Positions 53,824 through 61,571 of a stretch of 64,000 bases of DNA are shown here, piece after piece. The notes below the pieces were generated by a model. That model searched no databases, was not told the DNA's origin, and saw only the letters and a list, made by a program, of their open reading frames with translations. The translations under genes and the position numbers were made by a program. The number at the start of each line of letters is the position of its first letter. The first letter of the stretch is position 1. The stretch comes from Microbacterium sp. CSI-V (GTDB taxonomy: Bacteria > Actinomycetota > Actinomycetes > Actinomycetales > Microbacteriaceae), in NCBI RefSeq assembly GCF_001984105.1, contig NZ_MTQM01000009.1:496001-560000 (forward strand), written 5' to 3'.

Positions 53824-53844
53824 AACACCCGCGGGCCGAGCCGA

Positions 53845-53850
53845 TAAAGT
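53845..53850 (+). promoter_or_regulatory. -10 of gnd
   Basis: TAAAGT, giving a leader of about 50 nt with CGGAG before the ATG at 53909. Confidence 0.4.
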
Positions 53851-53908
53851 GGCGGAGGCGGCCCGTGTGAGCCCGCCCACCCCCTCGCACCTGAATACGG
53901 AGCAACGC

Positions 53909-55513
53909 ATGACGTCGACCACTCCCCCGACCGGACCTTCGACCGACCAGGATCAGGCCCCTCATCAGGCCGCCCAGGTGCACGAGGGTGCGCCCGGCAT
54001 CGAAGAGGTGGAGCGTCCCACCGCCGAGGCCGACTCCCGCCCCCAGGGCGACGGCGACGGCCGCGCCAACATCGGCGTCGTGGGCCTCGCGGTCATGGGC
54101 TCGAACCTGGCGCGCAACCTCGCCAGCCGCGAGGGCAACACCGTCGCGATCTTCAACCGCAGCCACGACAAGACCGAGCACGTGCTCGCCCAGCACCCCG
54201 AGGCGAACTTCGTCGCCTCCTTCTCGTACGAGGACTTCGCCGCGTCGCTGTCGAAGCCCCGCACCGCGATCATCATGGTCAAGGCCGGCCGCCCCACCGA
54301 CTTCGTCATCGACGAGCTGGTGAAGGTCTTCGAGCCGGGCGACATCATCGTCGACGGCGGCAACGCCCTGTTCACCGACACCATCCGCCGCGAGAAAGCC
54401 GTCCGCGAGACGGGAATCAACTTCGTCGGCATGGGCGTCTCGGGCGGCGAAGAGGGCGCACTGCGCGGTCCCTCGATCATGCCCGGCGGCTCCGACGAGG
54501 CCTGGGCCACGCTCGGCCCGATCCTGAAGTCCATCGCCGCGATCGCCGAGGGCGAGCCCTGCGTCACGCACGTCGGCCACGACGGCGCCGGCCACTTCGT
54601 CAAGATGGTGCACAACGGCATCGAGTACGCCGACATGCAGCTCATCGCCGAGGCGTACGACCTCATCCGTCGCGCCACGGGCAAGACCCCCGCCGAGATC
54701 GCCGACGTCTTCGCCGAGTGGAACCGCGGCGAGCTGGAGTCGTACCTCATCGAGATCACCGCCGAGGTGCTGCGTCAGACCGACGCCGACACGGGCAAGC
54801 CCCTCGTCGACGTCATCCTCGACCAGGCCGGCGCCAAGGGCACCGGCGCCTGGACCGTGCAGACCGCCCTCGACCTGGGCGTGCCCGTCTCGGGCATCGC
54901 GGAGGCCACGTTCGCGCGGTCGCTGTCGAGCCACCCCGAGCAGCGCGAGGTCTCGGGCGACCTCCCGGGCCCCGACATCTCGGAGGGCGTCGTCTTCCTC
55001 GAGGGCGAGGATGCCGACACCTTCATCGAGCAGGTGCGCCTGGCGCTGTACGCCTCGAAGATCGTCGCCTACAGCCAGGGCTTCGACGAGATCCGCGCCG
55101 GCGCAGCCCAGTACGACTGGAACATCGACCTCGGCGCGGTGTCGAAGATCTGGCGCGGCGGCTGCATCATCCGCGCGCAGTTCCTCAACCGCATCGCCGA
55201 GGCCTACGACGCCGAGCCCGGACTGCCCGTGCTGCTCACGGCGCCGTACTTCGTCGAGGCCCTCGGCCGCGCTCAGACGCCGTGGCGCAACATCGTGTCG
55301 CTGGCGGCGGCCGCCGGCATCCCGGCTCCCGCGTTCAGCTCGTCGCTGGCCTACTACGACGGCCTGCGCGCCGAGCGTCTGCCCGCCGCCCTCATCCAGG
55401 GTCAGCGCGACTTCTTCGGTGCGCACACCTACCGCCGCATCGACAAGGAGGGCACGTTCCACACCCTCTGGTCCGGCGACCGCACCGAGATCGAGGCAGA
55501 GGACACGCACTGA
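53909..55513 (+). CDS. gnd: 6-phosphogluconate dehydrogenase (decarboxylating)
   Basis: Pentose-phosphate enzyme making ribulose-5-phosphate and NADPH/NADH, 534 residues. The coenzyme fold starts at GVVGLAVMGSNLARNL (about residue 56), then VDGGNALFTDT, the catalytic VGHDGAGHFVKMVHNGIEY and WRGGCIIRAQFL. It carries a 50-residue Gln/Glu/Pro-rich N-terminal extension absent from standard enzymes of 470-485 residues. ATG at 53909 has a good CGGAG site, so the extension looks genuine. Confidence 0.93.
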   Translation: MTSTTPPTGPSTDQDQAPHQAAQVHEGAPGIEEVERPTAEADSRPQGDGDGRANIGVVGLAVMGSNLARNLASREGNTVAIFNRSHDKTEHVLAQHPEANFVASFSYEDFAASLSKPRTAIIMVKAGRPTDFVIDELVKVFEPGDIIVDGGNALFTDTIRREKAVRETGINFVGMGVSGGEEGALRGPSIMPGGSDEAWATLGPILKSIAAIAEGEPCVTHVGHDGAGHFVKMVHNGIEYADMQLIAEAYDLIRRATGKTPAEIADVFAEWNRGELESYLIEITAEVLRQTDADTGKPLVDVILDQAGAKGTGAWTVQTALDLGVPVSGIAEATFARSLSSHPEQREVSGDLPGPDISEGVVFLEGEDADTFIEQVRLALYASKIVAYSQGFDEIRAGAAQYDWNIDLGAVSKIWRGGCIIRAQFLNRIAEAYDAEPGLPVLLTAPYFVEALGRAQTPWRNIVSLAAAAGIPAPAFSSSLAYYDGLRAERLPAALIQGQRDFFGAHTYRRIDKEGTFHTLWSGDRTEIEAEDTH

Positions 55514-55971
55514 CGACAGCGCTCACGAGGCGGCGGCGGGCGGTGCTCGTCGCCGCCTCGGCGCTGTACGCCTTCGGGCTCTGGTGGATGACGCTGCGCC
55601 CCACGCCGTACGACGACGGCACCGCGGGAGTGCTCCGCGCGTTCCTCGGACTCCTCGCCTCCTCGCCGGCGACGGCGTGGGTCACCTTCGGCGTCGTCGA
55701 GTTCGCCGCCAACGTCGTGATGTTCGTCCCGTTCGGGGTGCTCGCGATCCTCTGGGGCGGGGCCTGGTGGGTCGGCATCCTGAGCGGTCTGGCCACGAGC
55801 GCGGTGATCGAGACAAGCCAGGCGCTGTTCCTGCCGACGCGCGTCGCCGACGCGCGCGACCTCCTGGCGAACACCCTCGGCACGGCCCTCGGAGTCGTCA
55901 TGGGACTGCTCGTGGCGCGCGCTGTCCGTCTTCACAGCGAGCGCATAGCCGACGCCATAGAAAGCTCATAG
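55510..55971 (+). CDS. VanZ-like membrane protein
   Basis: About 153 residues, four or five predicted transmembrane helices, VanZ-like (LYAFGLWWMTLRPTPYD at the first helix, FAANVVMFVPFGVLAIL, and the SAVIETSQALFLPTRVADARDLLANTLG signature). The start is unclear. CTG at 55510 overlaps the gnd stop as CTGA and has AGAGGA upstream; GTG at 55543 would remove the basic RRRR before helix 1. VanZ proteins are linked to glycopeptide resistance, but most have no known role. Its 3' end contains the CATAG box for the next gene. Confidence 0.8.
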   Translation: MTTALTRRRRAVLVAASALYAFGLWWMTLRPTPYDDGTAGVLRAFLGLLASSPATAWVTFGVVEFAANVVMFVPFGVLAILWGGAWWVGILSGLATSAVIETSQALFLPTRVADARDLLANTLGTALGVVMGLLVARAVRLHSERIADAIESS

Positions 55972-55973
55972 AT
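55956..55973 (+). promoter_or_regulatory. CATAG direct-repeat box upstream of the response regulator
   Basis: CATAGAAAGCTCATAGAT: two CATAG half-sites 11 bp apart, typical spacing for an OmpR-type dimer. The -10 follows 7 bp downstream. A third CATAG is at 55944. The same box occurs at 61550-61567. Confidence 0.6.
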
Positions 55974-55980
55974 ACCGGCG

Positions 55981-55986
55981 CACAAT
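55981..55986 (+). promoter_or_regulatory. -10 of the response regulator (leaderless)
   Basis: CACAAT, 7 bp before ATG 55994. Confidence 0.4.
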
Positions 55987-55993
55987 GAGAGCC

Positions 55994-56728
55994 ATGACCG
56001 CAACGGCCCCTGCTCCCGCCTTCACCCGCCCGGACGGCAGCGCCCTCCGCGTCCTCGTCGTCGACGACGAGCAGATGCTCACCGACCTGCTGTCGATGGC
56101 CCTCCGCATGGAGGGCTGGGAGGTCCGCACCGCGGGCTCCGGCTTCGACGCCCTGCAGTCCGCCCGCGACTTCGAACCGGATGCCATGGTGCTCGACATC
56201 ATGATGCCCGACCTCGACGGGATGGCCGTGCTGCAGCGGCTGCGCCACTCGGGCAACGACGTTCCGGTGCTCTTCCTGACCGCGAAGGACGCCGTCGCCG
56301 ACCGGGTCGCGGGGCTCACGGCGGGGGGCGACGACTACGTCACGAAGCCCTTCAGCCTCGAAGAGGTCGTGGCGCGGCTCCGCGGCCTCATGCGCCGCGC
56401 CGGCACCGCCTCCACGCGCGACTCCGAGCCGATCCTCCGCGTGGGAGACCTGTCGCTGAACGAGGACAGCCACGAAGTGGTCCGCGCGGGCACCGAGATC
56501 GAGCTGACCGCCACCGAGTTCGAGCTGCTGCGCTTCCTCATGCGCAACCAGCGCCGCGTCGTGTCGAAGGCGCAGATCCTGGACCGCGTCTGGAACTACG
56601 ACTTCGGCGGGCGCTCGAGCGTCGTCGAGCTGTACATCTCCTACCTACGCAAGAAGATCGATGCGGGCCACGAACCGCTCATCCACACGGTCCGCGGCGT
56701 CGGCTACATGATCAAAGCGCCTCAGTGA
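55994..56728 (+). CDS. OmpR/PhoB-family response regulator
   Basis: 244-residue regulator. Receiver: acidic DDE at 24-26, phosphoacceptor D68 (VLDIMMPDLDG), K118 (TKPF). DNA-binding winged helix at about 145-244 (LSLNEDSHEVVRAGTEIELT, VVELYISYLRKKID, TVRGVGYMIK). An 18-residue N-terminal extension precedes the receiver. ATG at 55994 fits the -10; an ATG 9 bp earlier overlaps it. It is coupled to the next kinase by GTGA overlap. Probable targets are its own promoter and the facing flavin operon, from a shared DNA box. Confidence 0.93.
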   Translation: MTATAPAPAFTRPDGSALRVLVVDDEQMLTDLLSMALRMEGWEVRTAGSGFDALQSARDFEPDAMVLDIMMPDLDGMAVLQRLRHSGNDVPVLFLTAKDAVADRVAGLTAGGDDYVTKPFSLEEVVARLRGLMRRAGTASTRDSEPILRVGDLSLNEDSHEVVRAGTEIELTATEFELLRFLMRNQRRVVSKAQILDRVWNYDFGGRSSVVELYISYLRKKIDAGHEPLIHTVRGVGYMIKAPQ

Positions 56729-58218
56729 CCCGACAGAAGGCGCGCCACCGCTGGACGCTGCAGTCGCGCCTGATGGTCGCGGTGATCGGCATGGTGGCGT
56801 TCATCCTGGTGATGATCGCGGTGTCCACGAGCGCGATCATCACGGGCGTCCTGCAGACGAACCTCACGGCGCAGGTCGCGGCCGCCGGCAACAACGTCGC
56901 GGTCGGACCGACGAGCACCGCGAGCGATGTCCTCGCCGGGGGCCCGTTCCCCGACGGCACCGTGCTCGTGCTGCGCAGCGCCAGCACGGGCGACACCGGA
57001 GCCTACGTCGACGGACGGTCGGTGAAGGCGCTCGACGACGAGCAGGTGAGTGAGATCCGCGACGCCGTCGCGAACGCCGTCACGACCGGGGCCTCCTCCT
57101 CCGACACCGTCGATCTGCCGGGCCTCGGGGATTACCGCATCGGCGTGCGAGGGAACCAGTTCGGGACCGTCGCGGTGCTCGGACTCCCCCTCAGCCAGAT
57201 CACCGCGACGATCGGCACCATCCTCACCACGGTCGCCCTGGTGACGGCGGGCGGTCTGCTGCTGCTCTCCGCGATCATCGCGGTCGTCATCCGCGTGGGC
57301 CTCCGGCCGCTGCGCTCCGTCGCCGAGACCGCCACCCGGGTGGCCTCCATCCGGATGGACCAGGGCGACGTCTCGATCGACGAACGCGTGCCCGAGGAGC
57401 AGGTGGACGAGCACAGCGAGATCGGACAGGTCGGTCTGGCGCTCAACTCGCTGCTGGACCGGGTCGACGCCTCGCTCGCCGCCCGCCAGCGGAACGAGGA
57501 ACTGATGCGCCGATTCGTCGCGGATGCCAGCCACGAGCTGCGGACGCCTCTGGCATCCATCCGGGGGTTCTCCGAGCTGTCGCTGCGCGCCATCCGCCAG
57601 TCGCAGGACGACGAGAGCCGCCAGCGCATCGCGATGGCCGTGGAGACGACCGAGCAGTCGCTCGAGCGCATCCAGGCGCAGTCGCTGCGGATGACCACGC
57701 TCGTCGAGGACCTGTTGCTTCTGGCGCGCCTGGACGAGGGACAGGAACTCGTCTACGGCACCGTCGACCTCACGCGTCTCGCGGTCGAGGCGGTCGGCGA
57801 CGCGCGCCCCGCCGGCCCGGATCACGCGTGGTCGCTCGACGTCGACGACGAGCCGGTGGAGCTCGCCGGTGACGCGGCGCGCCTGAACCAGGTCGTGGCC
57901 AATCTGCTTGCCAACGCCCGCACGCACACGCCCGCCGGGACGGAGGTCACGGTCTCGGTGACGCGTGAGGGCGAGGATGCCGTGCTCCGCGTGCACGATG
58001 ACGGTCCCGGAATCGACCCGTCCGTGGCCCCCCAGCTGTTCGCGCGGTTCTCCCGCGCCGACCGGTCGCGCGATCGCAAGACCGGCGGCACGGGACTCGG
58101 GCTCTCGATCGCGAAGGCGATCGTGGAGGCCCACGACGGCACGCTCACAGTGCAGAGCACACCGGGCGACACGACGTTCGAGATGCGACTCCCGGCCAAG
58201 CCCGCCGACCCGGTGTGA
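56725..58218 (+). CDS. sensor histidine kinase
   Basis: 497-residue membrane kinase. TM1 about 17-40, an exported loop (about 41-160), TM2 about 165-190, HAMP (LRPLRSVAETATRVA), HisKA with H270 in DASHELRTPLASI, and HATPase_c with LLANARTHTPAG, VHDDGPGIDP and GGTGLGLSIAKAI. Cognate partner of the preceding regulator (GTGA overlap). The periplasmic-side loop shows no known ligand fold. It is followed by a coupled small membrane protein. Confidence 0.94.
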   Translation: MTRQKARHRWTLQSRLMVAVIGMVAFILVMIAVSTSAIITGVLQTNLTAQVAAAGNNVAVGPTSTASDVLAGGPFPDGTVLVLRSASTGDTGAYVDGRSVKALDDEQVSEIRDAVANAVTTGASSSDTVDLPGLGDYRIGVRGNQFGTVAVLGLPLSQITATIGTILTTVALVTAGGLLLLSAIIAVVIRVGLRPLRSVAETATRVASIRMDQGDVSIDERVPEEQVDEHSEIGQVGLALNSLLDRVDASLAARQRNEELMRRFVADASHELRTPLASIRGFSELSLRAIRQSQDDESRQRIAMAVETTEQSLERIQAQSLRMTTLVEDLLLLARLDEGQELVYGTVDLTRLAVEAVGDARPAGPDHAWSLDVDDEPVELAGDAARLNQVVANLLANARTHTPAGTEVTVSVTREGEDAVLRVHDDGPGIDPSVAPQLFARFSRADRSRDRKTGGTGLGLSIAKAIVEAHDGTLTVQSTPGDTTFEMRLPAKPADPV

Positions 58219-58481
58219 CGCGGGCGCAGAGATCGCCCGCATCCGCCCTGCCCGGTCTGATCGTCGGGATCATGGTTTTCGTCGCCGGAGTGGCCATCGT
58301 GGGGTATCGCCGACCGGTGTACGCAGCCGCGGCGCGAGCGGAGGCGCGGTGGTTCACGAGGGGTTCCGCCGACCGCGCTCCGCGACTCCGGGGCCCCTTC
58401 CCGGTCGCCCTCGTCGGTGCGTTCGGTGCGCTGGCGGGTGTCGTCATGATCGGCTACGCGCTGCGGGGGCTCTCGGGCTGA
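58215..58481 (+). CDS. small membrane protein coupled to the two-component system
   Basis: 88 residues with two predicted transmembrane helices (about 13-31 and 62-84) and a basic loop between them. GTG start overlaps the kinase stop by 4 bp. No family recognised. Its fixed translational coupling suggests it modulates the kinase or acts with the electron-transfer proteins encoded on the other strand. Confidence 0.6.
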   Translation: MTRAQRSPASALPGLIVGIMVFVAGVAIVGYRRPVYAAAARAEARWFTRGSADRAPRLRGPFPVALVGAFGALAGVVMIGYALRGLSG

Positions 58482-58523
58482 TCGCCCGGACGGCGATTCG
58501 CGGGAACCGGACGCCGGCCTTCG

Positions 58524-60077
58524 TCAGTACCCCGCGAAGGCGTCGGTGGTGAGCGACCTCGCGCGCGACAGCGCGGGGGCGAGCGACGCGATCAGCCGCG
58601 GCGGTCCGGACACGTACGCCGTGCGCTGCGCGATGTCGGGCACCGCGCGCAGGAGCGCCTCGGCATCCACCCGGTCGGGACCGGCCCACACCCACCCGGC
58701 GGGAAGGTCGCGCGGCTCGTCGCGGGAGAACACGACCACGGGGATGCCGGCGGCCGCGATGTCGTCGCGGAACGCGAGCTCGCTCGCTTCGGAGACGACG
58801 TACACGAGCACGACGTCGCGGGTCTGACCGGTCGCCGTGAGGTGACGCAGTTGCGAGACGAACGGCGTCACACCGATGCCGGCCGCGACGAGGAGCACCG
58901 GGGACGTCGGACGCGACGGAAGCACGAAGTCGCCCCACACGCCCGTCACGGCGAGCGTGCCGCCGACGGGCACGTCGGCGAGGGCTCGCTTGTACGACGA
59001 CTGCGAGCCGTCCTTGAAGGCGATGCGCACGGTCGGCAGGTCCTCGGGGGCCGAGGCGATCGAGAACTCCCTCCGCGTGCCGCGGGCGTCGGGACGGCGG
59101 TGCGGCACGTCGAGCTCGAGATACTGCCCGGGCGAGAAGGTGAACGACCGCGCGGCCCGGAACGTCAGCTCGCGCACGGTCGGGGTGAGGTCGCGTCGCG
59201 CCTCGAGCCGGAGTCGCACGGCGGCGCGCAGGCAGAACAGGAACGCCACGAGATTGCCCACGAGCAGGGCGCGCTCCTGGCCGAGGGTGATCCCTCCGAG
59301 CGCGATCGGCCAGCCCGCGAGCACGCCGACGACGACGGCGACGACGAACTGCTGCCGGCGACGGGGAGGCAGGGTCAGCGGCTCGGACAGCATGAACGCG
59401 CCGAGGAACAGGAACGGCGACGAGAACGCGACCTGCACGAGCACCGCGGGAACGTCGACGGGGAAGCCCGCCGCCTGGAACTGCACGGTCGTGCGGACGA
59501 AGGCCACCACGGCCGCCACCAGCCAGAACACCGCCACGATCGCGAAGCGCTCGGTGCGCGCCAGGAGCAGGATCCCCAGCACCAGCACGGGACCTGCGAG
59601 CCAGGGCGACCCCACCCACCACGCCGACGCGCCGAGGTCGGGCGCCCAGATGCCCACGATCGTGAGCACGGTCGCGCCCGTCGCCGCCGGGTTGAAGATG
59701 TGCCGCCCGCGCCACGCGAGCACGTACTTCGACAGGGATGCCGCGACCCCGGCGAGCACGAGCCCGGCGAGGCCCAGCGGCTCCACGGTCGGGCGTACGA
59801 CGAACAGCAGGATCGCGGCCGTGATGAGCGAGGATTCCAGGCGCCGTGGCATCCGGAGCACGCTCTGCGCGACGAGGTCGGTGAGGCCGCACGCGAGGGC
59901 GAGCACCACGGCGCTCACGAGGATCTCGAGCGGGTCGGGGACCACGAGTCCCACGAACGCCAGGGCGAGGGCGATGAGCGTCAGGAGGCCCAGCGACGCC
60001 AGCACGAGCCGGTACATCGAGACGCGGCCGAGGACGCCGAGGACCCGGGTCGAACCGGCGGTCAGGGTCGCACTCAT
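58524..60077 (-). CDS. NqrB/RnfD-like membrane domain fused to ferredoxin:NAD(P)+ reductase domain
   Basis: 517-residue fusion. The membrane half (about 20-285) has 9-10 helices and NqrB/RnfD hallmarks: RHIFNPAATG (125-134) and FMLSEPLTLPPRR (228-240). The cytoplasmic half (about 290-517) is FNR-like: FAD motif REFSIAS (336-342), NAD-site AAGIGVTPF (398-406) and a GP-rich C-terminus YVSGPPRLI. It should take electrons from NAD(P)H or a flavodoxin-like donor and pass them across the membrane to the FMN lipoprotein of the same operon. ATG shares one base with the apbE stop (TGATG). Confidence 0.85.
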   Translation of the reverse strand: MSATLTAGSTRVLGVLGRVSMYRLVLASLGLLTLIALALAFVGLVVPDPLEILVSAVVLALACGLTDLVAQSVLRMPRRLESSLITAAILLFVVRPTVEPLGLAGLVLAGVAASLSKYVLAWRGRHIFNPAATGATVLTIVGIWAPDLGASAWWVGSPWLAGPVLVLGILLLARTERFAIVAVFWLVAAVVAFVRTTVQFQAAGFPVDVPAVLVQVAFSSPFLFLGAFMLSEPLTLPPRRRQQFVVAVVVGVLAGWPIALGGITLGQERALLVGNLVAFLFCLRAAVRLRLEARRDLTPTVRELTFRAARSFTFSPGQYLELDVPHRRPDARGTRREFSIASAPEDLPTVRIAFKDGSQSSYKRALADVPVGGTLAVTGVWGDFVLPSRPTSPVLLVAAGIGVTPFVSQLRHLTATGQTRDVVLVYVVSEASELAFRDDIAAAGIPVVVFSRDEPRDLPAGWVWAGPDRVDAEALLRAVPDIAQRTAYVSGPPRLIASLAPALSRARSLTTDAFAGY

Positions 60078-60952
60078 CAGAAGATCTCTCCCTCGAATCC
60101 GGGCGACCACTCGACGCGGCCGTCGGTGCGCATACGCACCCAGGGTGCGTTCCAGGCGGCCGCGAGCTCGGGACCGCCGTCGAAGAACAGGGCCGTCGCC
60201 AGGGCGTCCGCGCGCATCGCGGTGTCGGCGACCGCCCAGGTGGCCGCGTACGCCTGGACGGGCGCTCCCGTGCGGGCGTCGAGGACGTGGTGGAGCCCGT
60301 CGCCCCACGCGCGGCGCGTGATGGCCGAGGCGCAGAGCGCCGCATCGCGGACCTCCACGATGCCGATCGCGCGGGTGGGGTCGTACGGGTGCTCGAGTCC
60401 GATGCGGACGGGCGCTCCGCTCACGGCGAGGTCTCCCGAACCGTCGACGATCACGTCGCCGTCGACATCGGTGCGGACGACCTCGAGCACGCGGTCCACC
60501 AGTCGCCCCTTGCCGAGCGCGCCCACGTCGAGCGTGGCGGGGCGGGACAGCGAGAGGAGGCCGCTCCCCCACGTCACGACCGCCCGCCAGTCCGGCGCGG
60601 GCTCCGGCGACCCCCACGGCGCGAGCGTCAGGCGCGCGTCGTACCCGAGCCGGGCCAGGGCGTCGCCGACGAGCGGGTTCACCGCCCCGCGCGTCGCGAC
60701 GTCGAGTTCGTCGTAGAGCGCCAGCATGGCATCCGTGTCGCGAGGCGCGTCGATGGATGCCACGCGTCCCTCCGCGAGCGAGGACACCAGCGAGTCGCCG
60801 CGGAAACGCGACCACTCACGGTCGAACCCGTCGACGACGTCGGCGACCGCGGCGCGCGTGGCCCCGGGCAACGGCTCCGCCGTCTCGATCGCCCAGGCGG
60901 TCCCGATCGCGTCGAACGTCCACACCGCACCGGTCGCGGTCGCCGAGGTCAC
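60077..60952 (-). CDS. apbE: FAD:protein FMN transferase (ApbE family)
   Basis: 291-residue flavin transferase that attaches FMN to Thr/Ser of FMN-binding domains. The ApbE core starts almost at once (FDAIGTAWAIE), with FDREWSRFRGDS, the metal/substrate motif LDVGALGKGRLVD, and HHVLDARTGAPV near the end. No signal peptide or lipobox is visible, unlike many exported ApbE proteins. GTG start, 4 bp after the lipoprotein stop. The substrate is probably the neighbouring FMN-binding lipoprotein. Confidence 0.92.
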   Translation of the reverse strand: MTSATATGAVWTFDAIGTAWAIETAEPLPGATRAAVADVVDGFDREWSRFRGDSLVSSLAEGRVASIDAPRDTDAMLALYDELDVATRGAVNPLVGDALARLGYDARLTLAPWGSPEPAPDWRAVVTWGSGLLSLSRPATLDVGALGKGRLVDRVLEVVRTDVDGDVIVDGSGDLAVSGAPVRIGLEHPYDPTRAIGIVEVRDAALCASAITRRAWGDGLHHVLDARTGAPVQAYAATWAVADTAMRADALATALFFDGGPELAAAWNAPWVRMRTDGRVEWSPGFEGEIF

Positions 60953-60956
60953 GAGA

Positions 60957-61460
60957 TCAGGCCTTCGCCTCGGACTTGATCGTCTCGAGGGCCGTCATGA
61001 AGCCGCCGCTGGTGAGCGAGGACCCCGCGACCTTGCTGACGGAGATCTCGTCGACGTTCTTGCCGACCACCTCGTCCTTGATGCCCCCGATGAACTCGCT
61101 CTGGTAGCGGCGGGATTCCGCCGCCTGCGGGTCACCGGTCACCGTGACATCGGTCACCGTGTCGCCCGCGATGGTGAGGGTCACGTCGACCGTCTCGACG
61201 CTCTCGGGGGTGGCGTACTGGCCCGTGGCCTCGTACGTGCCGTCGGTGTAGACGGTGCTGGACGCCGCGGCGCTGGTGGACGCCTCGGCCGTGGCGCTCG
61301 TGCTCGGCGTCGAGGACGCCGCGGGAGCAGACGACGATTCCGCGGGCGCGGCCGCGTCGGCGTTGCCGCCGGAGCATCCGGCGAGGGTGACCACTCCGGC
61401 CACGCCCAGGAGGGCGGTGCCGATGCGGACGGGGCGGGGGACGGCAGTCGTTCGGATCAT
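60957..61460 (-). CDS. FMN-binding domain lipoprotein
   Basis: 167-residue exported lipoprotein: signal peptide with lipobox TLAGC (C29), a long Ala/Ser/Thr-rich tether (about 30-70), then an FMN-binding domain (TYEATGQYATPESVETVDV, SRRYQSEFIGGIKDEVVG). The expected flavinylation motif D-x2-SGAT-x-TS appears as AGSSLTS (145-151), so the acceptor would be Ser148 and the preceding Asp is replaced. First gene of the flavin operon; a CATRG/CATAG box lies about 90 bp upstream. Confidence 0.88.
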   Translation of the reverse strand: MIRTTAVPRPVRIGTALLGVAGVVTLAGCSGGNADAAAPAESSSAPAASSTPSTSATAEASTSAAASSTVYTDGTYEATGQYATPESVETVDVTLTIAGDTVTDVTVTGDPQAAESRRYQSEFIGGIKDEVVGKNVDEISVSKVAGSSLTSGGFMTALETIKSEAKA

Positions 61461-61549
61461 GAGGGTCCTCTTTCGGTCGTGCCTCGCGGAGCGGTCGTGC
61501 TCACGATGAACACACGATCTCGAAACGGACCTGGTTCAGACCTCACCGA

Positions 61550-61567
61550 ACCTATGAGTGCGCCATG
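61550..61567 (-). promoter_or_regulatory. CATAG direct-repeat box upstream of the flavin operon
   Basis: On the minus strand CATGGCGCACTCATAGGT, with two half-sites 11 bp apart. It aligns with CATAGAAAGCTCATAGAT before the adjacent response regulator (shared CATRG...CTCATAGRT). Confidence 0.55.
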
Positions 61568-61571
61568 AATG

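Noticed and set aside
53849..53908. GTG at 53849 as an even earlier start for gnd
   Set aside because: It falls within the TAAAGT promoter -10 and has no ribosome site, whereas ATG 53909 has CGGAG.
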